DNA of 64,000 nucleotides from the NCBI RefSeq assembly GCF_009711055.1, contig NZ_WMJY01000014.1, positions 16,365-80,364 on the forward strand, in the 5' to 3' direction. This document shows, in pieces, positions 8,350 through 16,195 of this stretch (its first letter is position 1; each line of letters begins with the position of its first letter). A program made the translations under genes and the position numbers. Source of the stretch: Myroides pelagicus. Its GTDB lineage: Bacteria; Bacteroidota; Bacteroidia; Flavobacteriales; Flavobacteriaceae. The notes under the pieces were generated by a model. The model worked only from the letters and a program-made list of their open reading frames with translations. It was not told the DNA's origin and did not search any database.

Positions 8350-9063
8350 ATGTCAGAACCCAAAATACGATTAGTACGATTATCGTCTATATTAACTCAG
8401 TTGCAGTCTCGACAATTAGTGACTGCTGCAGCATTATCTGAGCGACATGGAGTGAGCATACGTACTATTTATAGAGATATTCGTACACTAGAGCAGTCAG
8501 GTGTACCTATTGTCGTGGAAGAAGGAAAAGGATATCGAATTAGCGAAGGCTACACTTTGCCTCCAGTGTCTTTTACTCAAGAAGAAGTGAATGCGTTAAT
8601 TACGGTCGAACAACTTATTCTTCAGAATAGCGATTTATCTTTAGTCGCTCAGTACTCAAGCGCTATAGAAAAAGTGAAAGCTACATTTAAACATAGTCAA
8701 AAAGAGAAAATTGAATTATTGGCTAATCGCATACAGGTTAGGTCTTCTGTTATACAAGGAGAATCGAGTTCTTTATTGATGCAATTGCAATCTGCTATTG
8801 TTAATTATCGAGTGGTTAATATTAGTTATTTTTCTTTAGAGCATAGTTCTACTATTCGGTGTATAGAACCTTTTGCTTTGTATACAACACAAAATAATTG
8901 GATATTAATTGCTTATTGTCAGCTTAGGTTTGCATTTAGAGCTTTTCGACTTGATAGAATACAAAGTTTAAGCTGTACTCCAAATGTTTTTGAGCCTCAT
9001 GATATGACTTTACAGCAATATATGGAAATCTGTCGTCAACAGACGGAAGATTGTAATCAATAA
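8350..9063 (+). CDS. HTH/WYL-domain transcriptional regulator (YafY family)
   Basis: 237 residues. An N-terminal HTH_11/DeoR-like winged helix (~8-65; AAALSERHGVSIRTIYRDIRTLE) is followed by a WYL ligand-sensing domain (~140-225; VNISYFSLEHSSTIRCIEPFALYTTQNNWILIAYC, where the WYL triad reads W-I-L). Such regulators act locally on a neighbouring gene or on themselves. The next two genes, encoding a GyrI-like ligand-binding protein and a DUF1801 protein, are on the same strand and are likely targets. Two copies of TGACATA lie in the downstream promoter region. The effector is unknown. Confidence 0.87.
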   Translation: MSEPKIRLVRLSSILTQLQSRQLVTAAALSERHGVSIRTIYRDIRTLEQSGVPIVVEEGKGYRISEGYTLPPVSFTQEEVNALITVEQLILQNSDLSLVAQYSSAIEKVKATFKHSQKEKIELLANRIQVRSSVIQGESSSLLMQLQSAIVNYRVVNISYFSLEHSSTIRCIEPFALYTTQNNWILIAYCQLRFAFRAFRLDRIQSLSCTPNVFEPHDMTLQQYMEICRQQTEDCNQ

Positions 9064-9088
9064 AACTTTGTCTTTTATTTTTTACCCC

Positions 9089-9123
9089 TGACATACTGTT
9101 GACATAATTACTCTTTATTTTTG
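9089..9123 (+). promoter_or_regulatory. Putative promoter/operator with TGACATA direct repeat
   Basis: TGACATA occurs at 9089-9095 and 9100-9106, an 11-nt period (one helical turn), just upstream of a TATTTTTG box (9116-9123) in front of the gene at 9147. It is a candidate site for the WYL regulator encoded immediately upstream; this link is inference. Confidence 0.45.
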
Positions 9124-9146
9124 TGTAGAACAAATAAATTAAGATT

Positions 9147-9605
9147 ATGAACAAAACTAAACTACCTTCGTTTTATATTATTGGTCTAACTGTACGAACA
9201 TCTAATGTGAACAATCAAGCAGCTTGTGATATTCCTCAGTTATGGCGACGCTTTATGCAAGATAATTTAGTGACTGAGATCCCTAATAAAGTTAGTGATG
9301 AGGTCTTATGTATGTACACGGACTATGAGGGCGATCATACCATGCCTTATACAACTTTGTTAGGTTGTAAAGTGATTAATTTAGATGAAGTACCTGATGG
9401 AATGGTCGGTAAGTTTATTCCTGCTTGTGAGTATGTTAAGTTCACTGCGACAGGTGATATTAGTAAAGACTTAGTGATTAATAAATGGTATGAGATCTGG
9501 AACACTGAGCTACCCCGCACGTTTACACATGACTTCGAAGTGTACGGTGAGAAAGCAATTGATCCAACTGATTCTACAGTTGAAATTTATATTGCCGTTG
9601 ATTAG
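9147..9605 (+). CDS. GyrI-like / AraC effector-binding domain protein
   Basis: 152 residues forming a single stand-alone effector-binding (GyrI-like, SHS2 pair) domain. Typical elements are the YIIGLTVRTSN opening, a W-x-RF segment, CMYTDYEGDHTMPYTTLLG, and the closing FTHDFEVYGEKA..STVEIYIAVD. Such domains bind small hydrophobic or cationic molecules. Stand-alone versions act as sequestering proteins or regulators' partners. It is next to a WYL regulator and overlaps in frame spacing with the DUF1801 gene, indicating one unit. Confidence 0.85.
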   Translation: MNKTKLPSFYIIGLTVRTSNVNNQAACDIPQLWRRFMQDNLVTEIPNKVSDEVLCMYTDYEGDHTMPYTTLLGCKVINLDEVPDGMVGKFIPACEYVKFTATGDISKDLVINKWYEIWNTELPRTFTHDFEVYGEKAIDPTDSTVEIYIAVD

Positions 9606-9607
9606 TG

Positions 9608-9985
9608 ATGGAAAAGACAATAAGTGAATTAGATAATTATTATTTAAAAAAGGAAGAACCCTTGCGAGGCTGTTTATTATCACTCAGGAAATTAATCTTA
9701 AAACAAGACAAGCAAGTATGGGAGACAACCAAATGGGGGGGGCCTTGTTTTATGTATAGAAATCGGATGTTTTGTTTTTTGGCTATTGATAAAAAAAGCA
9801 AAAATCCTTATTTATTATTGGTAGAAGGTAATCGCTTAACTAATCCTCTTTTGGAGACTGGAAATAGAACCCGAATGAAATCTTACCCTGTAGCCTTAGA
9901 GGAAGATATTGCTGTAGTAATAGTTGAGGAGATTATACAAGAAGCACTAGCTCTTTATTGGAATGGAATTGTCAGTACAAAATAA
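9608..9985 (+). CDS. DUF1801 domain protein (YdhG-like)
   Basis: 125 residues, small soluble alpha/beta protein. The LRKLILKQDKQVWETTKWGGPCFMYRNRMFCFLAI stretch is typical of DUF1801, a fold related to frataxin-like and YdhG proteins, with no known enzymatic activity. The previous stop (TAG, 9603-9605) is followed at once by GTG (9605) and ATG (9608). I chose the ATG. It is very probably translated together with the GyrI-like gene. Confidence 0.82.
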   Translation: MEKTISELDNYYLKKEEPLRGCLLSLRKLILKQDKQVWETTKWGGPCFMYRNRMFCFLAIDKKSKNPYLLLVEGNRLTNPLLETGNRTRMKSYPVALEEDIAVVIVEEIIQEALALYWNGIVSTK

Positions 9986-9989
9986 AAGT

Positions 9990-10042
9990 AAAAGCCGTTT
10001 TTCTTCCTTGAAATTTAATTCTCAAAGATAAAAGCGGCTTTT
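9990..10042. terminator. Bidirectional terminator between DUF1801 gene and gap
   Basis: Stem aaaagccgttttt (9990-10002) pairs with aaaagcggctttt (10030-10042), with one mismatch. It serves the converging genes that end at 9985 and 10049. Confidence 0.75.
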
Positions 10043-10048
10043 GCTTAT

Positions 10049-11056
10049 TTACTTTTTAATTGAATCAATATAGCTTATAAGGTCTATTAATCGTGAGGAA
10101 TAGCCAATTTCATTGTCATACCAACCAACGACTTTAACCATTTTATCGAGAACAGAAGTTAATTGAGCATCAAATAGACATGAATGGGTATTGCCTAAAA
10201 TATCGACAGATACAATAGGGTCTGTTGTGTAGTCAAGTATTCCCTTTAGCGATGTTTCGGAAGCTGTCTTGAAGGCTTGATTGATCTCTTCTATGCTAAC
10301 TTCTCTTTTGACGTAGCACGTAATATCAGTCAGTGACCCGTCGGGTACAGGTACGCGAATCCCACCACCACCAATTTTTCCTTCGTATTCTGGAAAGATT
10401 TTAGTTAGTGCCTTTGCTGCACCAGTAGTTGTCGGAACAATTGACTGTGCGGCCCCTCTAGCTCTTCTCAAATCTTTGTGTGGTTGATCGTGTAGGCTTT
10501 GATCGGTTGTATACGAGTGTACTGTCGTGATATAGGCTTGTTCCATACCACATAGCTCTTTAATGACTTTAACCATTGGAGCTGCATTGTTTGTCGTACA
10601 ACTAGCATTCGAAACGATGAGTTCTTCTCCAGTAAGTATATCGTGATTTACTCCAAGTACTATAGTCTTTATTTTGTTATCTTCAGGAGGTACTGATAGT
10701 ATTACGCGTTTAGCACCTTGTGTAAGGTGTAGTTCAAGTGATTCGTATGTTTTTCTACGACCAGTTGCTTCTATGACATAGTCAATTGATAGAGTTCCCC
10801 AGTTTAGGTTATTAATTTCAGATTCTCTGAAGAATGGGATTCGTTTTTTATCGACGATGATGTGATGTTCATCGTGTGAAACTTCTTTATTTAAGATACC
10901 ATGAATACTATCGTATTTTAATAAGTGAGCCATTGTTTTAGCATCTGCTAAATCATTAATGGCTACAACTTCAATATTTGGGTGATCCAAAAGAAGTTTA
11001 AAAAGGTTTCGACCAATACGGCCAAACCCATTAATCGCTATTTTTATTTTACTCAT
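10049..11056 (-). CDS. gap: Type I glyceraldehyde-3-phosphate dehydrogenase
   Basis: 335 residues, the normal length. The NAD-binding NGFGRIGRN (9-17) and NDL (34-36, typical of NAD preference) are followed by the catalytic SNASCTTN with Cys153 and His180 in TTVHSYTTDQ. The family C-terminus WYDNEIGYS is present. It catalyses the phosphorylating oxidation of glyceraldehyde-3-phosphate in glycolysis or the reverse in gluconeogenesis. The loop after His180 (QSLHDQPHKDLRRARGAAQS) is a little divergent from the common LDxPHKDLRRARAAA form. Many flavobacteria carry two gap genes. The lipA terminator lies just upstream, so it probably has its own start or depends on read-through. Confidence 0.95.
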   Translation of the reverse strand: MSKIKIAINGFGRIGRNLFKLLLDHPNIEVVAINDLADAKTMAHLLKYDSIHGILNKEVSHDEHHIIVDKKRIPFFRESEINNLNWGTLSIDYVIEATGRRKTYESLELHLTQGAKRVILSVPPEDNKIKTIVLGVNHDILTGEELIVSNASCTTNNAAPMVKVIKELCGMEQAYITTVHSYTTDQSLHDQPHKDLRRARGAAQSIVPTTTGAAKALTKIFPEYEGKIGGGGIRVPVPDGSLTDITCYVKREVSIEEINQAFKTASETSLKGILDYTTDPIVSVDILGNTHSCLFDAQLTSVLDKMVKVVGWYDNEIGYSSRLIDLISYIDSIKK

Positions 11057-11070
11057 AAAATGCAGAAAAA

Positions 11071-11098
11071 AGAAGAAGGTCGCGGAAAACGCGACCTT
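11071..11098 (-). terminator. Terminator of lipA
   Basis: Perfect 9-bp GC-rich stem (11076-11084 with 11090-11098, loop gaaaa). It is followed on the minus strand by a pyrimidine-rich tail, 8 nt after the lipA stop and 15 nt before the gap start. Confidence 0.85.
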
Positions 11099-11105
11099 GT
11101 GTATT

Positions 11106-11978
11106 TTATAAAAGGTGTTTTTGAGCTCTGTATGACGAGCGTACTAATGCACCGCTCTCTACGTGTCTGAAACCTAAGTCTAACCCTATTTCTTCGTATT
11201 TTTTGAATTGTTCTGGTGTGATAAATTCTTTTACAGGTAAGTGTTTTTTACTTGGTTGTAAATATTGACCAACCGTTAGTACATCTAAATTTACTCCTCT
11301 TAAATCATGCATTGTTTGGATTACTTCCTCTTCAGTTTCTCCTAAACCTAACATGATACCTGATTTTGTTCTGTTTATCCCTTGATCTTTTAAGTATTTT
11401 AATACTTCTAGACTGCGATCGTATTTAGCTTGAATACGAACTTCTCTGGTTAGACGGCGTACTGTTTCCATGTTGTGAGAAACGATTTCAGGAGCAACTT
11501 CGATAATTCGGTCGATGTTATTTTCCATTCCTTGAAAATCGGGAATAAGCGTTTCCATAGTAGTCCCTGGACTGATACGACGAACTGCATCAACTGTCTC
11601 CGCCCAAATAATAGATCCTCCGTCTTTTAAATCATCTCTATCTACACTCGTGATTACGGCGTGTTTGATTTTCATCAACTTAATAGATCGTGCTACTTTT
11701 TCTGGTTCGTCCCAATCTACTGTTTCAGGACGTCCCGTTTTTACACCACAGAACCCACATGAACGCGTACAGACATTACCTAATATCATAAACGTTGCGG
11801 TTCCCTCTCCCCAGCATTCTCCCATATTTGGACAACTACCAGAAGTACATATTGTGTGTAGTTTATACTTATCTACTAATCCTCTTAGCTCCGTATATTT
11901 TTTCCCCGTAGGAAGCTTTACACGTAGCCATTTTGGTTTGCCTTTCGGCTGTATATTTGAGTCTAAGATTGTATCCAT
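11106..11978 (-). CDS. lipA: Lipoyl synthase
   Basis: 290 residues. The auxiliary-cluster cysteines are in the N-terminal [12 protein letters not shown]. The radical-SAM cluster motif CTRSCGFC follows at ~73-80, and the C-terminal RSSYRA motif (serine ligand to the auxiliary cluster) is near the end. It inserts two sulfur atoms into octanoyl groups on lipoyl carrier proteins. A TATATTTG box on the minus strand (12006-11999) is a likely promoter. lipB is not in the window. Confidence 0.96.
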   Translation of the reverse strand: MDTILDSNIQPKGKPKWLRVKLPTGKKYTELRGLVDKYKLHTICTSGSCPNMGECWGEGTATFMILGNVCTRSCGFCGVKTGRPETVDWDEPEKVARSIKLMKIKHAVITSVDRDDLKDGGSIIWAETVDAVRRISPGTTMETLIPDFQGMENNIDRIIEVAPEIVSHNMETVRRLTREVRIQAKYDRSLEVLKYLKDQGINRTKSGIMLGLGETEEEVIQTMHDLRGVNLDVLTVGQYLQPSKKHLPVKEFITPEQFKKYEEIGLDLGFRHVESGALVRSSYRAQKHLL

Positions 11979-12300
11979 ATTTTTGATCTTTCAAACCACA
12001 AATATACTTATTCTATTGGTTAAAATAAACACTTTTAGCTTTGATTTGTTAATCCTACCCTGTCAGATGTAGGATTACCTCATTCAGGGTGTTTTTGTAG
12101 GGAGGTGTCGATAGTAATCATAGGGTGGATTGCATAAAAACCGATTTTTTTGTGGAGTATTTTAACTATTTGATTAGTAAATAATCGGGAGGTATAGTTA
12201 CTTTTTTATTTTATATTTTTTATGATTTAACGGAAAAATAAACGTGTTAATTTGTCAGAAAGTGATAGAAAAGGTATCTTCGCTAACAAATTTTTAAACA
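11979..12300. other. Divergent lipA/nhaA intergenic region with interleaved inverted repeats
   Basis: 322 nt without a gene. It holds the lipA -7 box at 11999-12006 and the nhaA promoter at 12251-12282. Between them lie two interleaved inverted repeats: AATCCTAC (12051-12058) with GTAGGATT (12069-12076), and ACCCTG (12057-12062) with CAGGGT (12085-12090). Neither is inside the predicted leader of a flanking gene. Confidence 0.55.
12251..12282 (+). promoter_or_regulatory. Promoter of nhaA
   Basis: TTTG (12251-12254), a 20-nt spacer and TATCTTCG (12275-12282), 18 nt before the nhaA start codon. Confidence 0.65.
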
Positions 12301-13656
12301 ATGGAAAACAATATTAAATTATCTCCTGCAGATAAATGGATAACTAAACCAGTCAATCGATTTATGAGTAAATCTACCTCAGGTGGTATTGTTCTCTTTG
12401 TCGCTGCTGTTTTTGCTATTTTTATGGCTAATTCACAATGGGCAGAAGCTTATATGGGCTTTTGGGATGATAACCATATTGGTTTTACGTTAAATGATAT
12501 GACCTTAAATCACTCTTTGAAACATTGGGTTAATGATGGTTTAATGGCTATCTTTTTCTTTGTGGTAGGATTAGAATTAAAAAGAGAATTGACTACAGGT
12601 GAATTGTCTTCTCCTAAAAAAGCAATGTTGCCAATCATTGCAGCTATAGGAGGTATGATTGTACCTGCTTCAATTTATTTAATTTTTAATGGTGGAACGG
12701 ATGCAGCACATGGTTGGGGAATACCGATGGCTACCGATATTGCCTTTGCTTTAGGGGTTTTATTTTTGCTAGGTGATCGCGTTCCTACTTCACTTAAAGT
12801 GTTTTTGACAGCTTTAGCTATTGCAGATGACTTGGGTGCTGTTTTAGTAATTGCTATTTTTTATACAAGTGACTTATCTTTGGTTAACTTAGGGATTGGT
12901 CTTGGATTTTTCGGTTTACTTATTTTGAGTAATTTATTAGGTATCCGAAATATGATTTATTATGCCATTATCGGTATTGTAGGTATTTGGTTAGCCTTTT
13001 TATTATCTGGTGTACACGCAACAATTGCTGCTGTATTAGCTGCATTTGCTATCCCGTCTACTGCCCGTGTTCAAGAGTCTTATTTTGTAGCAAAGATGAG
13101 TAAACTTCGCGAGCGTTTCCGCAGCATTGACCCAGATAATAGCATTCCTGATCTTACGGGTGAGCAAATGGAGTGTGTGATGGATATGAAGTCCTTAACT
13201 AAGGATAGTTTGCCGCCAGCCATACGCTTAGAACATAGTATGCATAACTTTGTTTCATTCTTTGTTATGCCTGTATTTGCTTTAGCCAATGCAGCAATTC
13301 CAATCCATTTAGGAGAGGGCGGATTGAGTGCAGTGACTCTTGGAGTAGCTTTCGGACTTTTATTAGGGAAAGTCATAGGTGTTGCTGGTTTAACAGGACT
13401 ATTGATTAAGTTAAAACTAGTTCCTATGCCTAAAGGAATGACGTATTTGAATTTATTGGGATTAGGGTTTTTAGCCGCTATCGGATTTACAATGTCATTG
13501 TTTGTTACTGAGTTAGCGTTTGATATCAATGTACACCCAGACTTTCCAGATCAAGCCAAGCTAGGTATTTTAATTGCTTCAGGACTTGGTGGTGTCATCG
13601 GTTATATCCTCCTATTTATGTGTGGAAAGAAAACGACAATTTCAGAAGAGGAGTAG
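12301..13656 (+). CDS. nhaA: Na+/H+ antiporter NhaA
   Basis: 451 residues with ~12 membrane helices. Conserved residues are Asp146 in MATDIAFALG and the ion-binding pair Asp176-Asp177 in IADDLGAV, equivalent to E. coli D133 and D163-D164. FALANAAI is also present. A ~40-residue charged insert (KLRERFRSIDPDNSIPDLTG, ~265-300) between helices is longer than in E. coli. It exchanges sodium or lithium for protons at the inner membrane and supports salt and alkaline tolerance. It is monocistronic with its own promoter and terminator. Confidence 0.95.
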   Translation: MENNIKLSPADKWITKPVNRFMSKSTSGGIVLFVAAVFAIFMANSQWAEAYMGFWDDNHIGFTLNDMTLNHSLKHWVNDGLMAIFFFVVGLELKRELTTGELSSPKKAMLPIIAAIGGMIVPASIYLIFNGGTDAAHGWGIPMATDIAFALGVLFLLGDRVPTSLKVFLTALAIADDLGAVLVIAIFYTSDLSLVNLGIGLGFFGLLILSNLLGIRNMIYYAIIGIVGIWLAFLLSGVHATIAAVLAAFAIPSTARVQESYFVAKMSKLRERFRSIDPDNSIPDLTGEQMECVMDMKSLTKDSLPPAIRLEHSMHNFVSFFVMPVFALANAAIPIHLGEGGLSAVTLGVAFGLLLGKVIGVAGLTGLLIKLKLVPMPKGMTYLNLLGLGFLAAIGFTMSLFVTELAFDINVHPDFPDQAKLGILIASGLGGVIGYILLFMCGKKTTISEEE

Positions 13657-13678
13657 AATAGGTTTTTAAGATATATGT

Positions 13679-13708
13679 AAGAGCCTTGTGAGAAATCACA
13701 AGGCTCTT
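13679..13708 (+). terminator. Terminator of nhaA
   Basis: Perfect 13-bp stem (13679-13691 with 13696-13708), GAAA tetraloop, followed by a T-rich segment. Confidence 0.9.
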
Positions 13709-13795
13709 GTTCGTTTTTATATGGTGGCGGACTTAGCTTTATTGAATGGTTAAATGTTTTGAATGCCTTTTGGGGACATCTCTTTTTCCGAATGA

Positions 13796-13865
13796 TCGGG
13801 ATATGATTAGGAGGTGGTCGGGATATGGTCGGGATATTAAAGGTATAAATATCCTGATCACCTCC
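13796..13865. repeat. Intergenic palindromic repeat with TCGGGATAT units
   Basis: The word TCGGGATAT occurs three times within 42 nt. The arm GGAGGTGGTCGGGATAT (13810-13826) is an inverted match, with two mismatches in 17, to ATATCCTGATCACCTCC (13849-13865). The core GAGGTGATC-like word recurs in other intergenic spaces (12101-12109 and near 57420). Confidence 0.55.
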
Positions 13866-14176
13866 CTATGACTTTCCTATTATTAGGTTATCATTAGGAA
13901 TAGGTGAAAACACCTAGAAAAAATTTTGGTTGAAAGTTTTTATCTAAAAAGGAAGTGAAGAATTATTTGATAATTTCTAATTATCAAGGTGAATAGGTAA
14001 AGGTAAATACGGTGAAAATGGAGAGGAGAATTCGTTTTTTGCTATTAAAATGTGGAGATATGAAAAGCTCTTGTTATGAGTAATTTCATTTGGTATAATT
14101 GTTAGAAACATGTTTTATGATCTCTAACAAATAGTATATTTGCAACTTAATTCAAAACATAGATACATACAGTTAT

Positions 14177-15808
14177 ATGATCACAGTAAATGATATTTCG
14201 GTTCAGTTTGGCGGTACTACTTTATTTAGTGGAGTCAACTTTTCGATTAATGAAAATGACAAAATCGCTCTTATGGGAAAGAACGGAGCGGGAAAATCTA
14301 CGCTATTAAAAATAGTAGCCGGAGTAAATAAACCATCTACAGGTAATATTTCTGCACCCAAAGATGCAGTGATTGCTTATTTGCCACAGCACTTACTGAC
14401 AGAAGATAATTGTACAGTAATGGAGGAAGCATCTAAAGCTTATGCTCAGATCTTTCAAATGAAGAAGGAAATTGATGACATTAATGAAGAATTGACTGTC
14501 CGTACAGATTACGAAAGTGATGCGTATATGAAGTTAATCGAACGTGTATCTGAATTAAGTGAAAAATTCTATTCTATCGAAGAAGTAAATTATGAAGCAG
14601 AGGTAGAAAAAATATTAAAAGGATTAGGTTTTCTTAGAGAAGATTTTAATCGTCCTACATCTGAGTTCAGTGGGGGGTGGAGAATGCGTATAGAGTTAGC
14701 TAAAATTCTTTTGCAGAAACCAGATTTAATCTTGTTAGATGAGCCGACGAACCACATGGATATTGAGAGTATAGAGTGGTTAGAAGATTTCTTAATTAAT
14801 CAAGCGAAAGCAGTAATGGTAATTTCCCATGACCGTGCTTTTGTCGATAATATAACTAATCGCACTATAGAAGTGACGATGGGAAAAATCTATGACTATA
14901 AAGCTAAATATTCTGACTATCTAGTATTGCGTCAAGATAGACGTGCTCATCAGCTTAAGGCGTATGAAGAGCAACAAAAAATGATTGCTGAAACGACGGA
15001 GTTTATTGAGCGTTTTAAAGGAACCTACTCAAAAACACTACAGGTACAATCACGAGTGAAAATGCTTGAGAAGTTGGAACTTATAGAAGTTGATGAGATT
15101 GACAACTCAGCGTTGCGTTTGAAATTTGCACCAGCAGCTCGCTCTGGACAATATCCAGTTGTAGTAAAAGATATGTCAAAAGCGTATGGTGACCACGTAG
15201 TATTTAAAGATGCGAATGTCGTTATTGAAAGAGGACAAAAGGTTTCTTTTGTAGGAAAGAATGGAGAAGGAAAATCGACGATGATTAAGGCTATCATGAA
15301 AGAGATAGATTTTCAAGGAGATGTGGAAATAGGACACAATGCTCAGATAGGATATTTTGCACAAAACCAGGCCTCTCTATTAGATGAAAATTTAACAATC
15401 TTTGAAACAGTAGATCGTATAGCAGAAGGAGATATTCGTACACAAATCAAAAATATCTTAGGAGCATTTATGTTTTCGGGCGATGATATTCACAAGAAAG
15501 TAAAAGTATTATCAGGAGGGGAGAAGACTCGACTAGCTATGGTGAAGTTGTTGTTAGAACCTTATAATGTTTTAATTCTCGATGAACCTACAAACCACTT
15601 AGATATGAAGACGAAAGATATTATCAAGGAAGCACTACGCGAGTTTGAAGGAACAGTTATTCTAGTATCTCACGACCGTGATTTCTTAGATGGATTAGCA
15701 GAGAAGGTTTTTGAATTTGGAAATAAACGAGTGAAAGAACACTTTGAAGATATTAAAGGTTTTCTTGCAAATAAGCGCATGGAGAGTCTGAGAGAGATAG
15801 AAAAGTAA
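14177..15808 (+). CDS. ABC-F family ATPase (YbiT-like)
   Basis: 543 residues with two ABC domains in one chain and no membrane segments. Domain 1 has Walker A GKNGAGKST (~36-44) and signature FSGGWRMR. Domain 2 has Walker A GKNGEGKST (~359-367), signature LSGGEKTR and Walker B LILDEPTNHLDM. Between them is the charged helical P-site linker (~240-310) that defines ABC-F proteins. These act on the ribosome as translation factors or, in some branches, antibiotic protectors, and not as transporters. The short linker and overall form fit the YbiT/Uup-type housekeeping group and not a resistance group. Confidence 0.9.
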   Translation: MITVNDISVQFGGTTLFSGVNFSINENDKIALMGKNGAGKSTLLKIVAGVNKPSTGNISAPKDAVIAYLPQHLLTEDNCTVMEEASKAYAQIFQMKKEIDDINEELTVRTDYESDAYMKLIERVSELSEKFYSIEEVNYEAEVEKILKGLGFLREDFNRPTSEFSGGWRMRIELAKILLQKPDLILLDEPTNHMDIESIEWLEDFLINQAKAVMVISHDRAFVDNITNRTIEVTMGKIYDYKAKYSDYLVLRQDRRAHQLKAYEEQQKMIAETTEFIERFKGTYSKTLQVQSRVKMLEKLELIEVDEIDNSALRLKFAPAARSGQYPVVVKDMSKAYGDHVVFKDANVVIERGQKVSFVGKNGEGKSTMIKAIMKEIDFQGDVEIGHNAQIGYFAQNQASLLDENLTIFETVDRIAEGDIRTQIKNILGAFMFSGDDIHKKVKVLSGGEKTRLAMVKLLLEPYNVLILDEPTNHLDMKTKDIIKEALREFEGTVILVSHDRDFLDGLAEKVFEFGNKRVKEHFEDIKGFLANKRMESLREIEK

Positions 15809-15816
15809 TCGTAGAT

Positions 15817-15848
15817 AAAAAAAAGGAGATCAATAGATCTCTTTTTTT
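15817..15848 (+). terminator. Terminator of the ABC-F gene
   Basis: GAGATC (15826-15831), loop aata, GATCTC (15836-15841), extended by pairing A7/T7 tracts with a one-nucleotide bulge. Confidence 0.85.
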
Positions 15849-16195
15849 ATGTGATATACTCAATGTCGAATTCATTGTAGAAAGAAAAAAGAGCGATTTT
15901 AAAGTGGGGAATCTAACGTGAGAAGCAATGAATGTACTTACCCACTTACTTAATGAAATATGGTATGTAATTTGAGGGGGTGTAAGAGCGTTAAGTAATT
16001 TATTCTACTTTATAAAAGTAAGAGATAAGTAAGGTTTGTTTTTCTGAAATTTAAGGAAGGAATAATAAGTGTTTTCTTATTTATAACTTTATTTTTGAAT
16101 AAAATAGTTTAATTTTATGCGGAATTCTATGTTTTTGATTTAAGATGAAATAATCACGGTAAAATATAGAGATTTTAACTATCAAATAGCAAGTA
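15849..16195. other. 347-nt gene-free region before the export operon
   Basis: No ORF, RNA signature or strong promoter pair was recognised. A TATTTTTG box at 16090-16097 is a weak promoter candidate about 100 nt before the TolC gene. No regulator gene is present although such operons often have one. Confidence 0.4.

Larger units (their letters stand above)
13657..14176. other. 520-nt gene-free region
   Basis: No convincing ORF. From 5' to 3' it contains the nhaA terminator, a repeat-rich palindromic stretch (13796-13865) and a purine-rich stretch. The promoter area of the ABC-F gene follows, with TATATTTG at 14135-14142 overlapped upstream by an 8-bp inverted repeat TTGTTAGA (14099-14106) / TCTAACAA (14123-14130). 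Confidence 0.6.

Noticed and set aside
13851..13865. atcctgatcacctcc considered as a piece of the 16S rRNA 3' end
   Set aside because: Only ~10 bases resemble it. The flanks do not match 16S, and the word is one arm of a local palindrome.
14177..15808. ABC-F protein considered as the missing ATPase of the downstream exporter
   Set aside because: It has two fused ATPase domains with the ABC-F linker, belongs to a ribosome-acting class, and is separated from the exporter by a terminator and ~350 nt.
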